In this document: positions 42,030-49,699 of the stretch, piece by piece
Numbering within the stretch: position 1 is the stretch's first letter
Layout of the letters: every line of letters begins with the position of its first letter
NCBI GenBank assembly: GCA_021325365.1
Contig: JAJPHF010000146.1
Span: 1-64,000, forward strand
DNA: 64,000 nucleotides
From: Pseudomonadota bacterium
GTDB lineage: Bacteria; Chloroflexota; UBA6077; JAJPHF01
Direction of reading: 5' to 3'
Made by a program: the position numbers and the translations under genes
Notes under the pieces: model-generated
What the model was told of the DNA's origin: nothing
What the model saw: the letters and a program-made list of their open reading frames with translations, nothing else
Database searches by the model: none

Positions 42030-42728
42030 ATGCGGCGACTATTTGCGGCGTTCGTGCTGGCCAGCACGGTGTCGCTGAGCGCGATGATCCCCAGCGCCTC
42101 GGCGCAGATTCCCGGGTTCCAGTCCTTCGGCTTCAACGGCAACACGCCGTTCTTCAGCACGGGCCTGAACGCCGGCCCGGTGCAGTGCCAGGCGGGCGGC
42201 CAGATCAACCCGACCACCGGCTCGGTGACGCCGTTCTTCCAGGCAATCGCGGTGGCGCCGGTGCTCGGCCCCGGCCCCTGCGTGCCGCCCGTCGGCTTCG
42301 GTCTGGGCGGCATCGGTCTGGGCGGCATCGGCCTCGGCGGGCTGGGCGCCGGCGGCCTCGCGAACCTGACGCTCGCGCAGGCGATCAGCCTCGGCTTGGG
42401 CACCGTGACCGTGGCCGGCAACGTCATCACCTTCGTCCCGACGGGCGGCACGGGCGTCGCGCTGACCGCGGGCCAGTCGCTGAACACCACCACCCTCGGC
42501 CAGCTCTGTGCCGCGAACCCGACTGCCTGCGCGAACTTCGGGCTGAACGGCGGGTTTGGCCTGAACGGCGGGCTCGGCGGGTTCGGGTCCCCCTTCGGTC
42601 TCGGCGGCTTCGGCTTCGGCGGCATCGGTGGTCTCAGCCCGGTCGGCGTCAACGGTGCGCTCAGCGGCTTTGGGATTACCAACGGCCTGAACTGCACCCC
42701 CCAGGGCGCCTTCTTGGTCTGCCAGTAG
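42030..42728 (+). CDS. Secreted Gly/Leu/Ile-rich repeat protein
   Basis: 232 residues. Signal peptide MRRLFAAFVLASTVSLSAMI ... ASA, cleaved before QIPGF. The mature part has GFGLGGIGLGGIGLGG-type repeats and FGLNGGFGLNGGLGGFGS, with about eight cysteines including one in the end FLVCQ. First of six tandem genes with the same layout. The repeats suggest a fibrous or surface-layer role, which is inference. ATG with GGAAGGAGATACTGA upstream. Confidence 0.75.
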   Translation: MRRLFAAFVLASTVSLSAMIPSASAQIPGFQSFGFNGNTPFFSTGLNAGPVQCQAGGQINPTTGSVTPFFQAIAVAPVLGPGPCVPPVGFGLGGIGLGGIGLGGLGAGGLANLTLAQAISLGLGTVTVAGNVITFVPTGGTGVALTAGQSLNTTTLGQLCAANPTACANFGLNGGFGLNGGLGGFGSPFGLGGFGFGGIGGLSPVGVNGALSGFGITNGLNCTPQGAFLVCQ

Positions 42729-42757
42729 GCCGGCCGGCGGGAGAGGAGAGACAGCTG

Positions 42758-43423
42758 ATGCGACGACTATTGCCAGCGCTGGCGCTCGCCGCGACCACGG
42801 TGCTGTGCGCAGCGCTGCCCGCGAATGCCCAGACCGGCGGCATGGGCTCCGGCTCGGGCACCGATATGGGCTCCGGGTCGTCCGGCATGAGTATGCCAGG
42901 CGGCATGGACATGTCCGGCGGGATGAGCATGCCGGGCGGGATGAGCATGCCGGGCGGCATGAGCATGCCGGGCGGCATGAGCATGCCGGGCGGGATGAGC
43001 ATGCCGGGGATGAGCGTGCCGGGGATGAGCATGTCCGGCATGAGCATGGCCGGGATGGGCATGCCGGGTGGGCAGGGCTACACCTGCGCCATCGGGCAGG
43101 TCGTGCCGTTCTTCATGCCGGAGCAGGGCTTCGACCTGGCGGGCCGCCCGTACTTCTACCAGGTGCAGGGCATCTACGGTCCGTACGACGGCTTCGGCTA
43201 CCCGGTGCAGGTCATGACGCAGGGCTTGAACGCCGGCGTGCCGTTCGGTCGCCAGACGATCGGCTACTTGCCGTCGCCGTGCCCGGCGAGCGCTTTCGGC
43301 GGCCTGGGCAGCCTGAGCGGTCTGGGCATGGGGGGCGGCGTGTCGGGCATGTCCTCGGCCGGCAGCTGGGGCGGCTGGTGGAGCCCCTGGGGCCCGCCCC
43401 CACCACAGCAGAGTGGCTGGTAG
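42758..43423 (+). CDS. Secreted methionine-rich repeat protein (MSMPGG)
   Basis: 221 residues. The signal peptide ends PANA, before QTGG. Residues about 45-105 are about ten copies of GMSMPG (18-bp DNA units, ATGAGCATGCCGGGCGGG), giving more than 20 methionines in about 60 residues. Then comes a non-repeat domain with YTCAIGQVVPFFMPEQGFDL and a Gly/Trp-rich end. Met-rich surface proteins often bind Cu(I); here this is untested. Second gene of the cluster; SD AGAGGAGAG. Confidence 0.7.
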   Translation: MRRLLPALALAATTVLCAALPANAQTGGMGSGSGTDMGSGSSGMSMPGGMDMSGGMSMPGGMSMPGGMSMPGGMSMPGGMSMPGMSVPGMSMSGMSMAGMGMPGGQGYTCAIGQVVPFFMPEQGFDLAGRPYFYQVQGIYGPYDGFGYPVQVMTQGLNAGVPFGRQTIGYLPSPCPASAFGGLGSLSGLGMGGGVSGMSSAGSWGGWWSPWGPPPPQQSGW

Positions 43424-43503
43424 TGTCCGATCCCCCACTCCGTTCGGTAGTCCGGGGGGCTCGTGAGTTCCGCAGCTTCGGCTGCTAGCGCGAGGTGAGG
43501 CGA

Positions 43504-43986
43504 GTGCGGCGAGTTCTGAGCGCGCTCCTACTGTTGGGAGCCTTGACCCTGTTGGCCGTGCCCGGGGCGTCCGCGCAGTACTGTAGCTTCGGTCCGGGTG
43601 CCGGGTTCTACTCGGGCGCGTTCGGGACGCCGGTCTACGGCGACATACCGTACGCCTACTACCCGTACTACCCGGTCAACCAATACGGTAGCTACTACCC
43701 GTACTACGGCGCGCCGCTGTACGGCGGCTTCGGGGGCTACGGTGGCTCGGGCGCGATCTCGGTCGGCGGCCCGGCCACCTACCCCTACTATCCCTTCACC
43801 GGCGCCGGGTACTATCCCTACCCGGCGGGGGTCGGCTTCGGTACCGCTCAGCCCTATTCGGTCCTGGCGTCCGGGGTGCCCTACGTCGGGAACGGCTTGC
43901 CCGTAGGCTTCGGCGGCCGGGGCTTCGGGATCGGCGGCTATCCAAGCAGTTTCAGCACCACCGGCTACGGCGGGTACGCCTGCTGA
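43504..43986 (+). CDS. Secreted Tyr/Gly/Pro-rich protein
   Basis: 160 residues. Signal peptide MRRVLSALLLLGALTLLAVP ... ASA, cleaved before QYCSFG. The mature chain is YPYYPVNQYG- and GGFGGYGGSG-like and ends GGYAC. It has about 25% Tyr plus Pro and only two cysteines, at the mature N-terminus and the last residue. The GTG at 43504 fits GAGGTGAGG better than the one at 43495. Third of the cluster. Confidence 0.7.
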   Translation: MRRVLSALLLLGALTLLAVPGASAQYCSFGPGAGFYSGAFGTPVYGDIPYAYYPYYPVNQYGSYYPYYGAPLYGGFGGYGGSGAISVGGPATYPYYPFTGAGYYPYPAGVGFGTAQPYSVLASGVPYVGNGLPVGFGGRGFGIGGYPSSFSTTGYGGYAC

Positions 43987-44002
43987 GTGTTGGAGGCAGT
44001 TC

Positions 44003-44608
44003 GTGCGACAGTTGCTGGGCGCCCTGCTGCTCCTCGGGGGGCTACTGCTAGCCGCACCCCCGGCGCATGGGCAGTACTGCGGTCAAGGCTTCGGCGGCGG
44101 GCAGAACAACCTGTACGCCGCCAACTATACGGGTGGCATCTACCCCACCTATCCCAACGCCTACGGCGGCTTCTACGGGTATCCGTACTATGGCGGGTCG
44201 TACCCCTATCCGTCGTACGGCGGCTACTACCCGTACAGCTCCAACTTCCTGAACGGCTATACGTTCTTCGGCGCGGGGGGCTACTACCCGAGCTACACCT
44301 ACGGGGCGTTCAACCCCCAGTTCGGCTTGCCCTACTGGGACTACCCGTCGGTCGACTTCGGCTATCGCGGGCTCCCGGCGAGCGTCGGCTACTACTATGG
44401 TGGCTACCCGTTCTACGGCGGCTACGGCGGCAGCAGCGCCCTCTCGCAGTATGGCGCCTACCCGCTGGCCGGCGGCAACTACGGCAGCGCCCCGTCGCTC
44501 TATCCCGGCACGCCGCCCTACGCCGGCGGCTACGCCCCCTACGCGTCGGCGCTCTACCTGCCCACCTACTTCACGGGCGGGCAACCGTTCTCGATTCTGT
44601 ACTGCTAA
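44003..44608 (+). CDS. Secreted Tyr/Gly-rich protein
   Basis: 201 residues. Signal peptide MRQLLGALLLLGGLLLAAPP ... AHG before QYCGQGFGG. YPYYGGSYPYPSYGGYYPYS-type repeats follow, and the chain ends SILYC. As in its neighbours, cysteines occur only at the mature N-terminus and the C-terminus. GTG start after TTGGAGGCAGTTC. Fourth of the cluster. Confidence 0.7.
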   Translation: MRQLLGALLLLGGLLLAAPPAHGQYCGQGFGGGQNNLYAANYTGGIYPTYPNAYGGFYGYPYYGGSYPYPSYGGYYPYSSNFLNGYTFFGAGGYYPSYTYGAFNPQFGLPYWDYPSVDFGYRGLPASVGYYYGGYPFYGGYGGSSALSQYGAYPLAGGNYGSAPSLYPGTPPYAGGYAPYASALYLPTYFTGGQPFSILYC

Positions 44609-44702
44609 CCTTCCCGGGCGGGGGCGAGGAGCCTGCCGGGCGCGGCCCGGCCCCGGCCGTTCCCTGGACACTCGCGTTAGTTGTGGTGAGGAGTAGCGGC
44701 TC

Positions 44703-45290
44703 ATGTGGCGTCTGCTCGTGGGACTGGCTTTCCTGGGGAGCCTCTTCGTGGCGGCGCCCAGCGCCTCGGCGCAGTACTGCTCCCTCGGCACGTCCAATAC
44801 CTATCCCGGCTTCCGCTCGGCGGCGAACATCAACCCCGTCTACGGCGGCGGCTATCCGGGCTACCAGTACTATCCGTTCCAGCAGTCCTGGTACGGTGGC
44901 ATCCCGAGCTACTACGCCAGCTACACGAACGGCTACCCGTATGGGCAGAACGCCTCGGGCGGCGGCGCCTACGCCGGCTATCCGTACTATGGCGGCGTGG
45001 CCGGCGGCGGCAGCCAGCCGTACTTCGGCGCCGGCTACGTCGATCCGACGTTCTATGACACCGCGACGCTCGGCAACTACCTGAACCCGTACTACTCTGA
45101 CATCTTCGGGAACATGCCCTTCTGGACCGGGCAGTACGGCGGCGAGTACCCCTACTACAGCACGTTCTACGGCGGCTACCCGGCCTACGGCGGCTTTGCG
45201 TACAACGCGGCCTGTGGCTACTATCCCTACGGCTACAACGGGGCGTGCTCGCCCGCGTGGGTGGGCAGCAACATCTACCAGTGCCGCTAA
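44703..45290 (+). CDS. Secreted Tyr/Gly-rich protein
   Basis: 195 residues. Signal peptide MWRLLVGLAFLGSLFVAAPS ... before QYCSLG. The body is YPYYGG/YPFQQSWYGG/GGYPAYGG repeats, with extra cysteines in NAACGYYPYG and GACSPAW, ending IYQCR. ATG after GAGGAGTAGCGGCTC. Fifth of the cluster. Confidence 0.7.
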   Translation: MWRLLVGLAFLGSLFVAAPSASAQYCSLGTSNTYPGFRSAANINPVYGGGYPGYQYYPFQQSWYGGIPSYYASYTNGYPYGQNASGGGAYAGYPYYGGVAGGGSQPYFGAGYVDPTFYDTATLGNYLNPYYSDIFGNMPFWTGQYGGEYPYYSTFYGGYPAYGGFAYNAACGYYPYGYNGACSPAWVGSNIYQCR

Positions 45291-45345
45291 GCGCGGCGCC
45301 CCCGGTGGGAGCCGAGTGACGGTAGCGAGCGAGAGGAGAAGGTTG

Positions 45346-45825
45346 ATGCGGCGACTGATGGTGGTCCTGGCGCTGGGGGCCACGCTGCTCGGCGCGGGGG
45401 TCCCCGCGGCGTCCGCACAGATGGACCCGTCCGGGGGCTACGGGTACGCCGGTGCCGGGTACGGCAGCCCTGGCTACGCGAGCTACGGGTACGGCGGCTA
45501 CTACGGCCCGGGCTACACGCCGGGCGGCCCGATCGGGCCGCTGGCCATCCCGGGGCCTTATCCTATCGGGCCGTACGGCTCGGGTGGCTACGGCGGCATC
45601 GCCGGTTATGCCGGCGTCCCCTACGGGCCCTGGCCGTACTACGCCGCGCCTGCCCTGAGCGGCATCTACAACGCCACCGGCTATCCCACCTTCGGCTTGT
45701 TCCCCTACTTGGCGCAAAACGGCAACGTTAGCAACCCGTCGCCGTACCTGTACAACCAGCCCTACGCCTTCTTCATGGGCTGCACATCCACCTACGGCGG
45801 CAGCAACTACTACGTCTGCCGCTAG
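45346..45825 (+). CDS. Secreted Gly/Tyr-rich protein
   Basis: 159 residues. Signal peptide MRRLMVVLALGATLLGAGVP ... ASA before QMDPSGG. Gly/Tyr repeats (YGYAGAGYGSPGYASYG, YGGYYGPG) follow, then FFMGCTSTYGG and the end YYVCR. ATG with GAGAGGAGAAGGTTG upstream. Last of six; a strong terminator follows. Confidence 0.7.
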   Translation: MRRLMVVLALGATLLGAGVPAASAQMDPSGGYGYAGAGYGSPGYASYGYGGYYGPGYTPGGPIGPLAIPGPYPIGPYGSGGYGGIAGYAGVPYGPWPYYAAPALSGIYNATGYPTFGLFPYLAQNGNVSNPSPYLYNQPYAFFMGCTSTYGGSNYYVCR

Positions 45826-45840
45826 CTCGCTCGCGCACCA

Positions 45841-45877
45841 GAAGCCCCGGGGCGCTTACAGAGCGCCCCGGGGCTTC
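45841..45877. terminator. 16-bp-stem terminator closing the secreted-protein cluster
   Basis: GAAGCCCCGGGGCGCT (45841-45856) pairs perfectly with AGCGCCCCGGGGCTTC (45862-45877) around TACAG, 15 bp after the last stop. It is symmetric, so it could also stop transcripts from zapE on the other strand. Confidence 0.8.
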
Positions 45878-45959
45878 CGTGTTCCCGTCCCCGGCTCGCC
45901 CGTGCTCCGCGCCCGGCGCCGCCGTCCGTCTCTTCCTCGGTCGCGTCGGGCCCGGCCCC

Positions 45960-47066
45960 TCAGGCGAGCCGCGCCCCATCCGGCTGGAGAGCCGCCCGGG
46001 CTGCTGCCGACTCGGCGAGCAGCTCGTGCAAGCGCGACAGGCAGCGCAGATACTTCTTGCGGTACCCCTTGTCGCGATACTCGGCCAAGAACAGATCGGG
46101 CAGCGGGCAGGTGGCCGATAGCCCCAGCCGCACTTCCTGGTCGTAGAGCTTGTCGACCAGGTGGACGAACCGCAGCGCCATGTCCTGATCCTGAAAGGGC
46201 TCCAGGTCCTCGATGTATAGCGCCTCGAGCGGCGCGACCAAGCGCACGTAGCGGATCGGGTGCAGCGTGCTTAGCCGAGCGAGCAGCGCGGGCGCGCTCA
46301 CCAGCACCTTCGCGCCTCGCGTCGCCGTGTGCTGCGCGTACGCCGCGTGCAGCGCAGCCCGGCTCAAGCGCCCGTCCGCCGCGGCCGCCTCCGACCGCGG
46401 TCGATGGCGGTAGTCTTCGCCCGCGATGTGGACCGTCTCGAAGACCGCCGCGATCTCCCCGATCTCCCGCCGAAAATCGTCCGCCGCGAAGCGCCCCGCG
46501 CCCAGGTCCGTGGGCACCGTGTTCGATGTCGTGATCACGCGCAGGCCGTGGCCGCTCTCGCGCAAGCCTCGTAGGAAGCTGGCGGCCAGCCGCGTGTTCG
46601 CCACGTCGTCCAGCTCGAATTCATCGATGCACAGCACCCGCTCCTCACGGAACGCCGCGAGCGTCGCCGCGAGGCCGAGAGCCGTGATAGTGTACGACAG
46701 CTCCGCGAACGAGAGATACGCTTTCGGGCCGGGCGCGGCATGATAGGCTGCCGCCAGCAGGTGCGTCTTGCCTACCCCGAACCCCCCGTCCAGGTAGAGC
46801 CCCTGCAGCGGCGCGCTCCCGCCCCGGCCGCGGAGCCGCGCCAGCAGCCCCCTCGGCGGCGGCTCCGCCGCTGCCACAAACTGCTGCACGCGCTTGCGGG
46901 CCGCCGCCTGGCTCGGCTCGCGCGGATCGGGCTGGTAACTGGCGAACGAGACGTGCGCGAAGCGCGGCGTGGGCTCGAAGCCGCGCACCAGCTCGGCGGG
47001 GGTGGCGTCCGTGGGGATGTCGTCTAGCGAGCGCAGCGCGGACACGTCTGGGCCGCCGCGATCCAT
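45960..47066 (-). CDS. zapE: Cell-division ATPase ZapE (AFG1-like)
   Basis: 368 residues. LYLDGGFGVGKTHLLAAAYH (Walker A), VLCIDEFELDDVANTRLA (Walker B, ZapE-specific DEF.L.D..D/NA), ITTSNTVPTDLG and FLAEYRDKGYRKKYLRCLSR (C-terminal) match ZapE/AFG1. In E. coli it affects FtsZ-ring stability, a possible functional link to the ftsZ gene 5 kb away. ATG start, cytosolic. Confidence 0.9.
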   Translation of the reverse strand: MDRGGPDVSALRSLDDIPTDATPAELVRGFEPTPRFAHVSFASYQPDPREPSQAAARKRVQQFVAAAEPPPRGLLARLRGRGGSAPLQGLYLDGGFGVGKTHLLAAAYHAAPGPKAYLSFAELSYTITALGLAATLAAFREERVLCIDEFELDDVANTRLAASFLRGLRESGHGLRVITTSNTVPTDLGAGRFAADDFRREIGEIAAVFETVHIAGEDYRHRPRSEAAAADGRLSRAALHAAYAQHTATRGAKVLVSAPALLARLSTLHPIRYVRLVAPLEALYIEDLEPFQDQDMALRFVHLVDKLYDQEVRLGLSATCPLPDLFLAEYRDKGYRKKYLRCLSRLHELLAESAAARAALQPDGARLA

Positions 47067-47208
47067 GTGTTCAACCTGCCTGACGATGGACTAACCTCAG
47101 TATCCCCTACGCGCGCACCCTGCTTCCACGTGTGCTTGCACGCCCCGGCCTCGCCTGCCTCCCTTCGAGCGGCGCCGCTCGGCCCCAAACCTGCATTCCC
47201 TGGGGGTT

Positions 47209-47255
47209 AACACCCTGGTGAGGGTGCGCGCGACACGCACCCTCACCAGGGTGTT
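47209..47255. repeat. Perfect 20-bp-stem inverted repeat
   Basis: AACACCCTGGTGAGGGTGCG (47209-47228) pairs with 47236-47255 around CGCGACA. It lies upstream of zapE and downstream of the small gene at 47348 on the same strand, where it can act as a terminator. Confidence 0.75.
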
Positions 47256-47347
47256 ATTACGGCCCTCGCCTGCCCCGCTCGGGCGCCAGCCTCGGCTACC
47301 GCACGCCCTGGACCGCGGCCAATCCTGGCCACCAGCTCGGAATTCGC

Positions 47348-47644
47348 TTAGCTGCGCTTTCGCCCGCGCGCGCCCCCGCGCGTCTTCGGCGCCTCTTGCG
47401 TCGGCCAGAACACGATGGTGGACCCTCGCCGCTGAATGTGCAGGTTTACGCCCTCCGACTTCGCCGCCGCCTTCAATCGTGCGCGCTCGGTAATCGGCCG
47501 ATCGTTCTCCTCAAGTTCCAGCTTCCCCGCGCTGTCCGCGTTAAGCTGCCGCACGTACTCCCGATAGCGCTCCTGCGTCGCCCGCCGGGGCGGAAGCACC
47601 GACTCTCGTGCCTCCTTCATGGATACCGTGGAGAATCTTGCCAT
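47348..47644 (-). CDS. Hypothetical basic protein (98 aa)
   Basis: 98 residues from the second of two tandem ATGs, with AGGAGG 6 nt upstream and TATAAT (47662-47667, minus strand) just before it. The sequence SMKEARESVLPPRRATQERY, then YREYVRQLNADSAGKLELEE and VNLHIQRRGSTIVFWPTQEA looks like a small nucleic-acid-binding or chromatin-like protein (helical, Arg-rich, hydrophobic strand near the end). I do not recognise a named family. Confidence 0.65.
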   Translation of the reverse strand: MARFSTVSMKEARESVLPPRRATQERYREYVRQLNADSAGKLELEENDRPITERARLKAAAKSEGVNLHIQRRGSTIVFWPTQEAPKTRGGARGRKRS

Positions 47645-47667
47645 CATCCACCTCCTGCACCATTATA

Positions 47668-48295
47668 TCCCCATGCCCCGGCAGGCGTGAAGAAGCAACA
47701 CTCCGTGGCCAAGGTAATCGGTTGCGGGTACTCGCTGCCATCTTGGTCGCCGCGCGTCCTCTCACCTGGCCGTCGCTGCTGAGGAGCCGTACGATTCGCG
47801 GGCAGCCGCTCACGAACCGCCCGGTCCTGCGGCAACCTGACATCCTTTGTGTCCGATATACCGATCGAGTCAAGCCGCCGCGCCCGCCGCACCGCGGCGG
47901 GCATCCTTCGCTGAAGCGAGGCCCATCACGCGCCCCACGGCCACTGCCCGCTGCCACCGCCGCGTCCATCCTGGGATCGTTTCTGCCCGGCCCTGTTCTC
48001 CGTCCCCTGTCGGGCCTGTGGGGTCAGCCTCTCCCGTCTCATTGACATCCTGTCGCTCCGACCGCACTATACGCACGGCCGCTCGCCACTTCGCCACACA
48101 CGCGCGCCTCAACTCGACGCGATCCGCTGCCGATTATGCTCTTGAGCGCTCGACTGACCGTTCCGTGGTCCCAGCCCGCGCGACTGCCGGCTTGCGAGTG
48201 GTGCCGCGGCCTGATATCCCGCGGAGAATTTTGGGTTGTGCGAACTGCGCGTCCTCGCGCGGCCATTCGCCGCCGATCACTTCGCTCGCATACCA
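47668..48295. other. Gene-free stretch of about 630 bp
   Basis: No convincing reading frame, repeat or structured RNA. It is slightly less GC-rich than the rest. It lies between divergent genes and ends in the strong promoter at 48296. Confidence 0.4.
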
Positions 48296-48324
48296 TTGAC
48301 AATCTGCGCTAAGAACTCTATTAT
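48296..48324 (+). promoter_or_regulatory. Near-consensus sigma-70-type promoter
   Basis: TTGACA (48296-48301), 17 bp, TATTAT (48319-48324). The leader is about 25 nt with AAGGAG before the ATG at 48357. Confidence 0.8.
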
Positions 48325-48356
48325 CGGGCTACCCGTGCGTTAAGGAGACCCTCCCT

Positions 48357-49427
48357 ATGCTCCAGCCCAGCTATCGGCCCGCCCGCCGCGTGCGCCCGCG
48401 CCAGCCGGCTCGCGCATCTGCGGCTGCGCTGCTCGTCGGCGTCCTGGTGCTCGCGCTCGGCGGTCTCGTCCTGGCCGGCCCCGGGCGCTCCGCGGCCGTG
48501 GCCGCCTCTGGCAGCCACGATGGCCAGTCGCGTGTCGCCCTCGCGCGTCCCCCGGCGCTGGCGGCCGATCCCGCGCCGCTCGTGAACGTCGCTCCCGGGC
48601 CGCGCGCCCGGGCCACGGACGGGCAGGCCGCCGTCGTCGCCCCGCCCCCGCCAGCGCGCCCCCCGCTCGTCGCGCCGCGCAGCGACAACGACTTCGGCGA
48701 GTTCTACGTCCACGTCCCCCCCGTCACCAGCGGGCGGCTCCGCGTGCTCGTCGCGCTGCACGGTATGGGCCAGGAGGCGCACAGCTTCTGCAACGCGCTG
48801 CTCGCGCGGGCCGAGTTTGAAGACTGGCTCGTCGTGGCGCCGACCTACAACTACGGCGACTGGCACGACCCCAACCAGGTAGCTCGGGAGGAGAGCAGTC
48901 GCTTCATCCCGCGCCTGCACGAGTTCTTGCAGGAGCTACCCGCACGCACCGGCCTCGACGTGGACTCCCGCGCCGCCCTGCTCGGCTTCTCGCGCGGGGC
49001 CCAGCTCGCCCAGCGGTTTGCCATGATCTATCCCGAGCAGACGTTGGCCGTCGCCGCCTTCTCGGCCGGCACTTACACCCTCCCAGACAGCCGCGCCCAG
49101 GTCCAGGGCCGCGCTGTGACCCTGAACTACCCGATCGGCACCGCTGACCTCCGCGATCGGTTCGGCCGCGGCTTCGATAGCGCCGCGCTCCAGCCCATCC
49201 CCTTCCTGATCGGCGTCGGCGCCGACGACCGCGACCCGGGCGACCTCCCGCGCCAGTGGGACCCCTATTTGGGTGACAACCGGGTGGCGCGAGCGCAGGC
49301 GATGGTCAACCGCCTCACGGACCTGGGCGTGTCGGCCGAGCTCGTCCTCTTCCCCGGCATGGGCCACGGCCTAAACGACGCGATGCGCACGCGCGCGCTC
49401 GACTTCATCGCCGGGCTCGCCTCCTAG
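48357..49427 (+). CDS. Exported alpha/beta hydrolase (esterase, poly-hydroxybutyrate-depolymerase-like)
   Basis: 356 residues. A long hydrophobic signal (AAALLVGVLVLALGGLVLAG) follows a basic start. A Pro/Ala-rich spacer leads to the hydrolase domain with RVLVALHGMGQEAH (oxyanion), LLGFSRGAQLAQRF (nucleophile Ser), Asp in GVGADDRDPGD and His in FPGMGHGLND. The catalytic set is complete. It is expected to be secreted or lipid-layer bound. Strong promoter and SD. Monocistronic. Confidence 0.85.
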   Translation: MLQPSYRPARRVRPRQPARASAAALLVGVLVLALGGLVLAGPGRSAAVAASGSHDGQSRVALARPPALAADPAPLVNVAPGPRARATDGQAAVVAPPPPARPPLVAPRSDNDFGEFYVHVPPVTSGRLRVLVALHGMGQEAHSFCNALLARAEFEDWLVVAPTYNYGDWHDPNQVAREESSRFIPRLHEFLQELPARTGLDVDSRAALLGFSRGAQLAQRFAMIYPEQTLAVAAFSAGTYTLPDSRAQVQGRAVTLNYPIGTADLRDRFGRGFDSAALQPIPFLIGVGADDRDPGDLPRQWDPYLGDNRVARAQAMVNRLTDLGVSAELVLFPGMGHGLNDAMRTRALDFIAGLAS

Positions 49428-49699
49428 CCTGTCGCCCGTCCTCCTTCGGTCGGACCGCCCACCCCTCCCGCTTCTAGCTACTCTCCTCACGTCTCTCCGC
49501 CGGCGCCCCGCCAGCATCCCCATCCCGCGCGCCGGGGACACCGCGCGCGGTGCGTCCGCGCTGTCGGGTCGGATGCACGGCCCCGCGGCTGCCCTCATCG
49601 CCGCCGCCCGCCACAAGCCCCCGAGACGCCCCCTACCGTCCCTCCGTGCTGCCGACGCGGCGGCAATGATACCCTTGAGCAGGGGCAGTAGGTGGGCTC

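Noticed and set aside
47541..47969. 142-codon frame on the minus strand
   Set aside because: Arg/Gly/Ser-rich, overlaps the promoter and start of the 98-aa gene, no SD.
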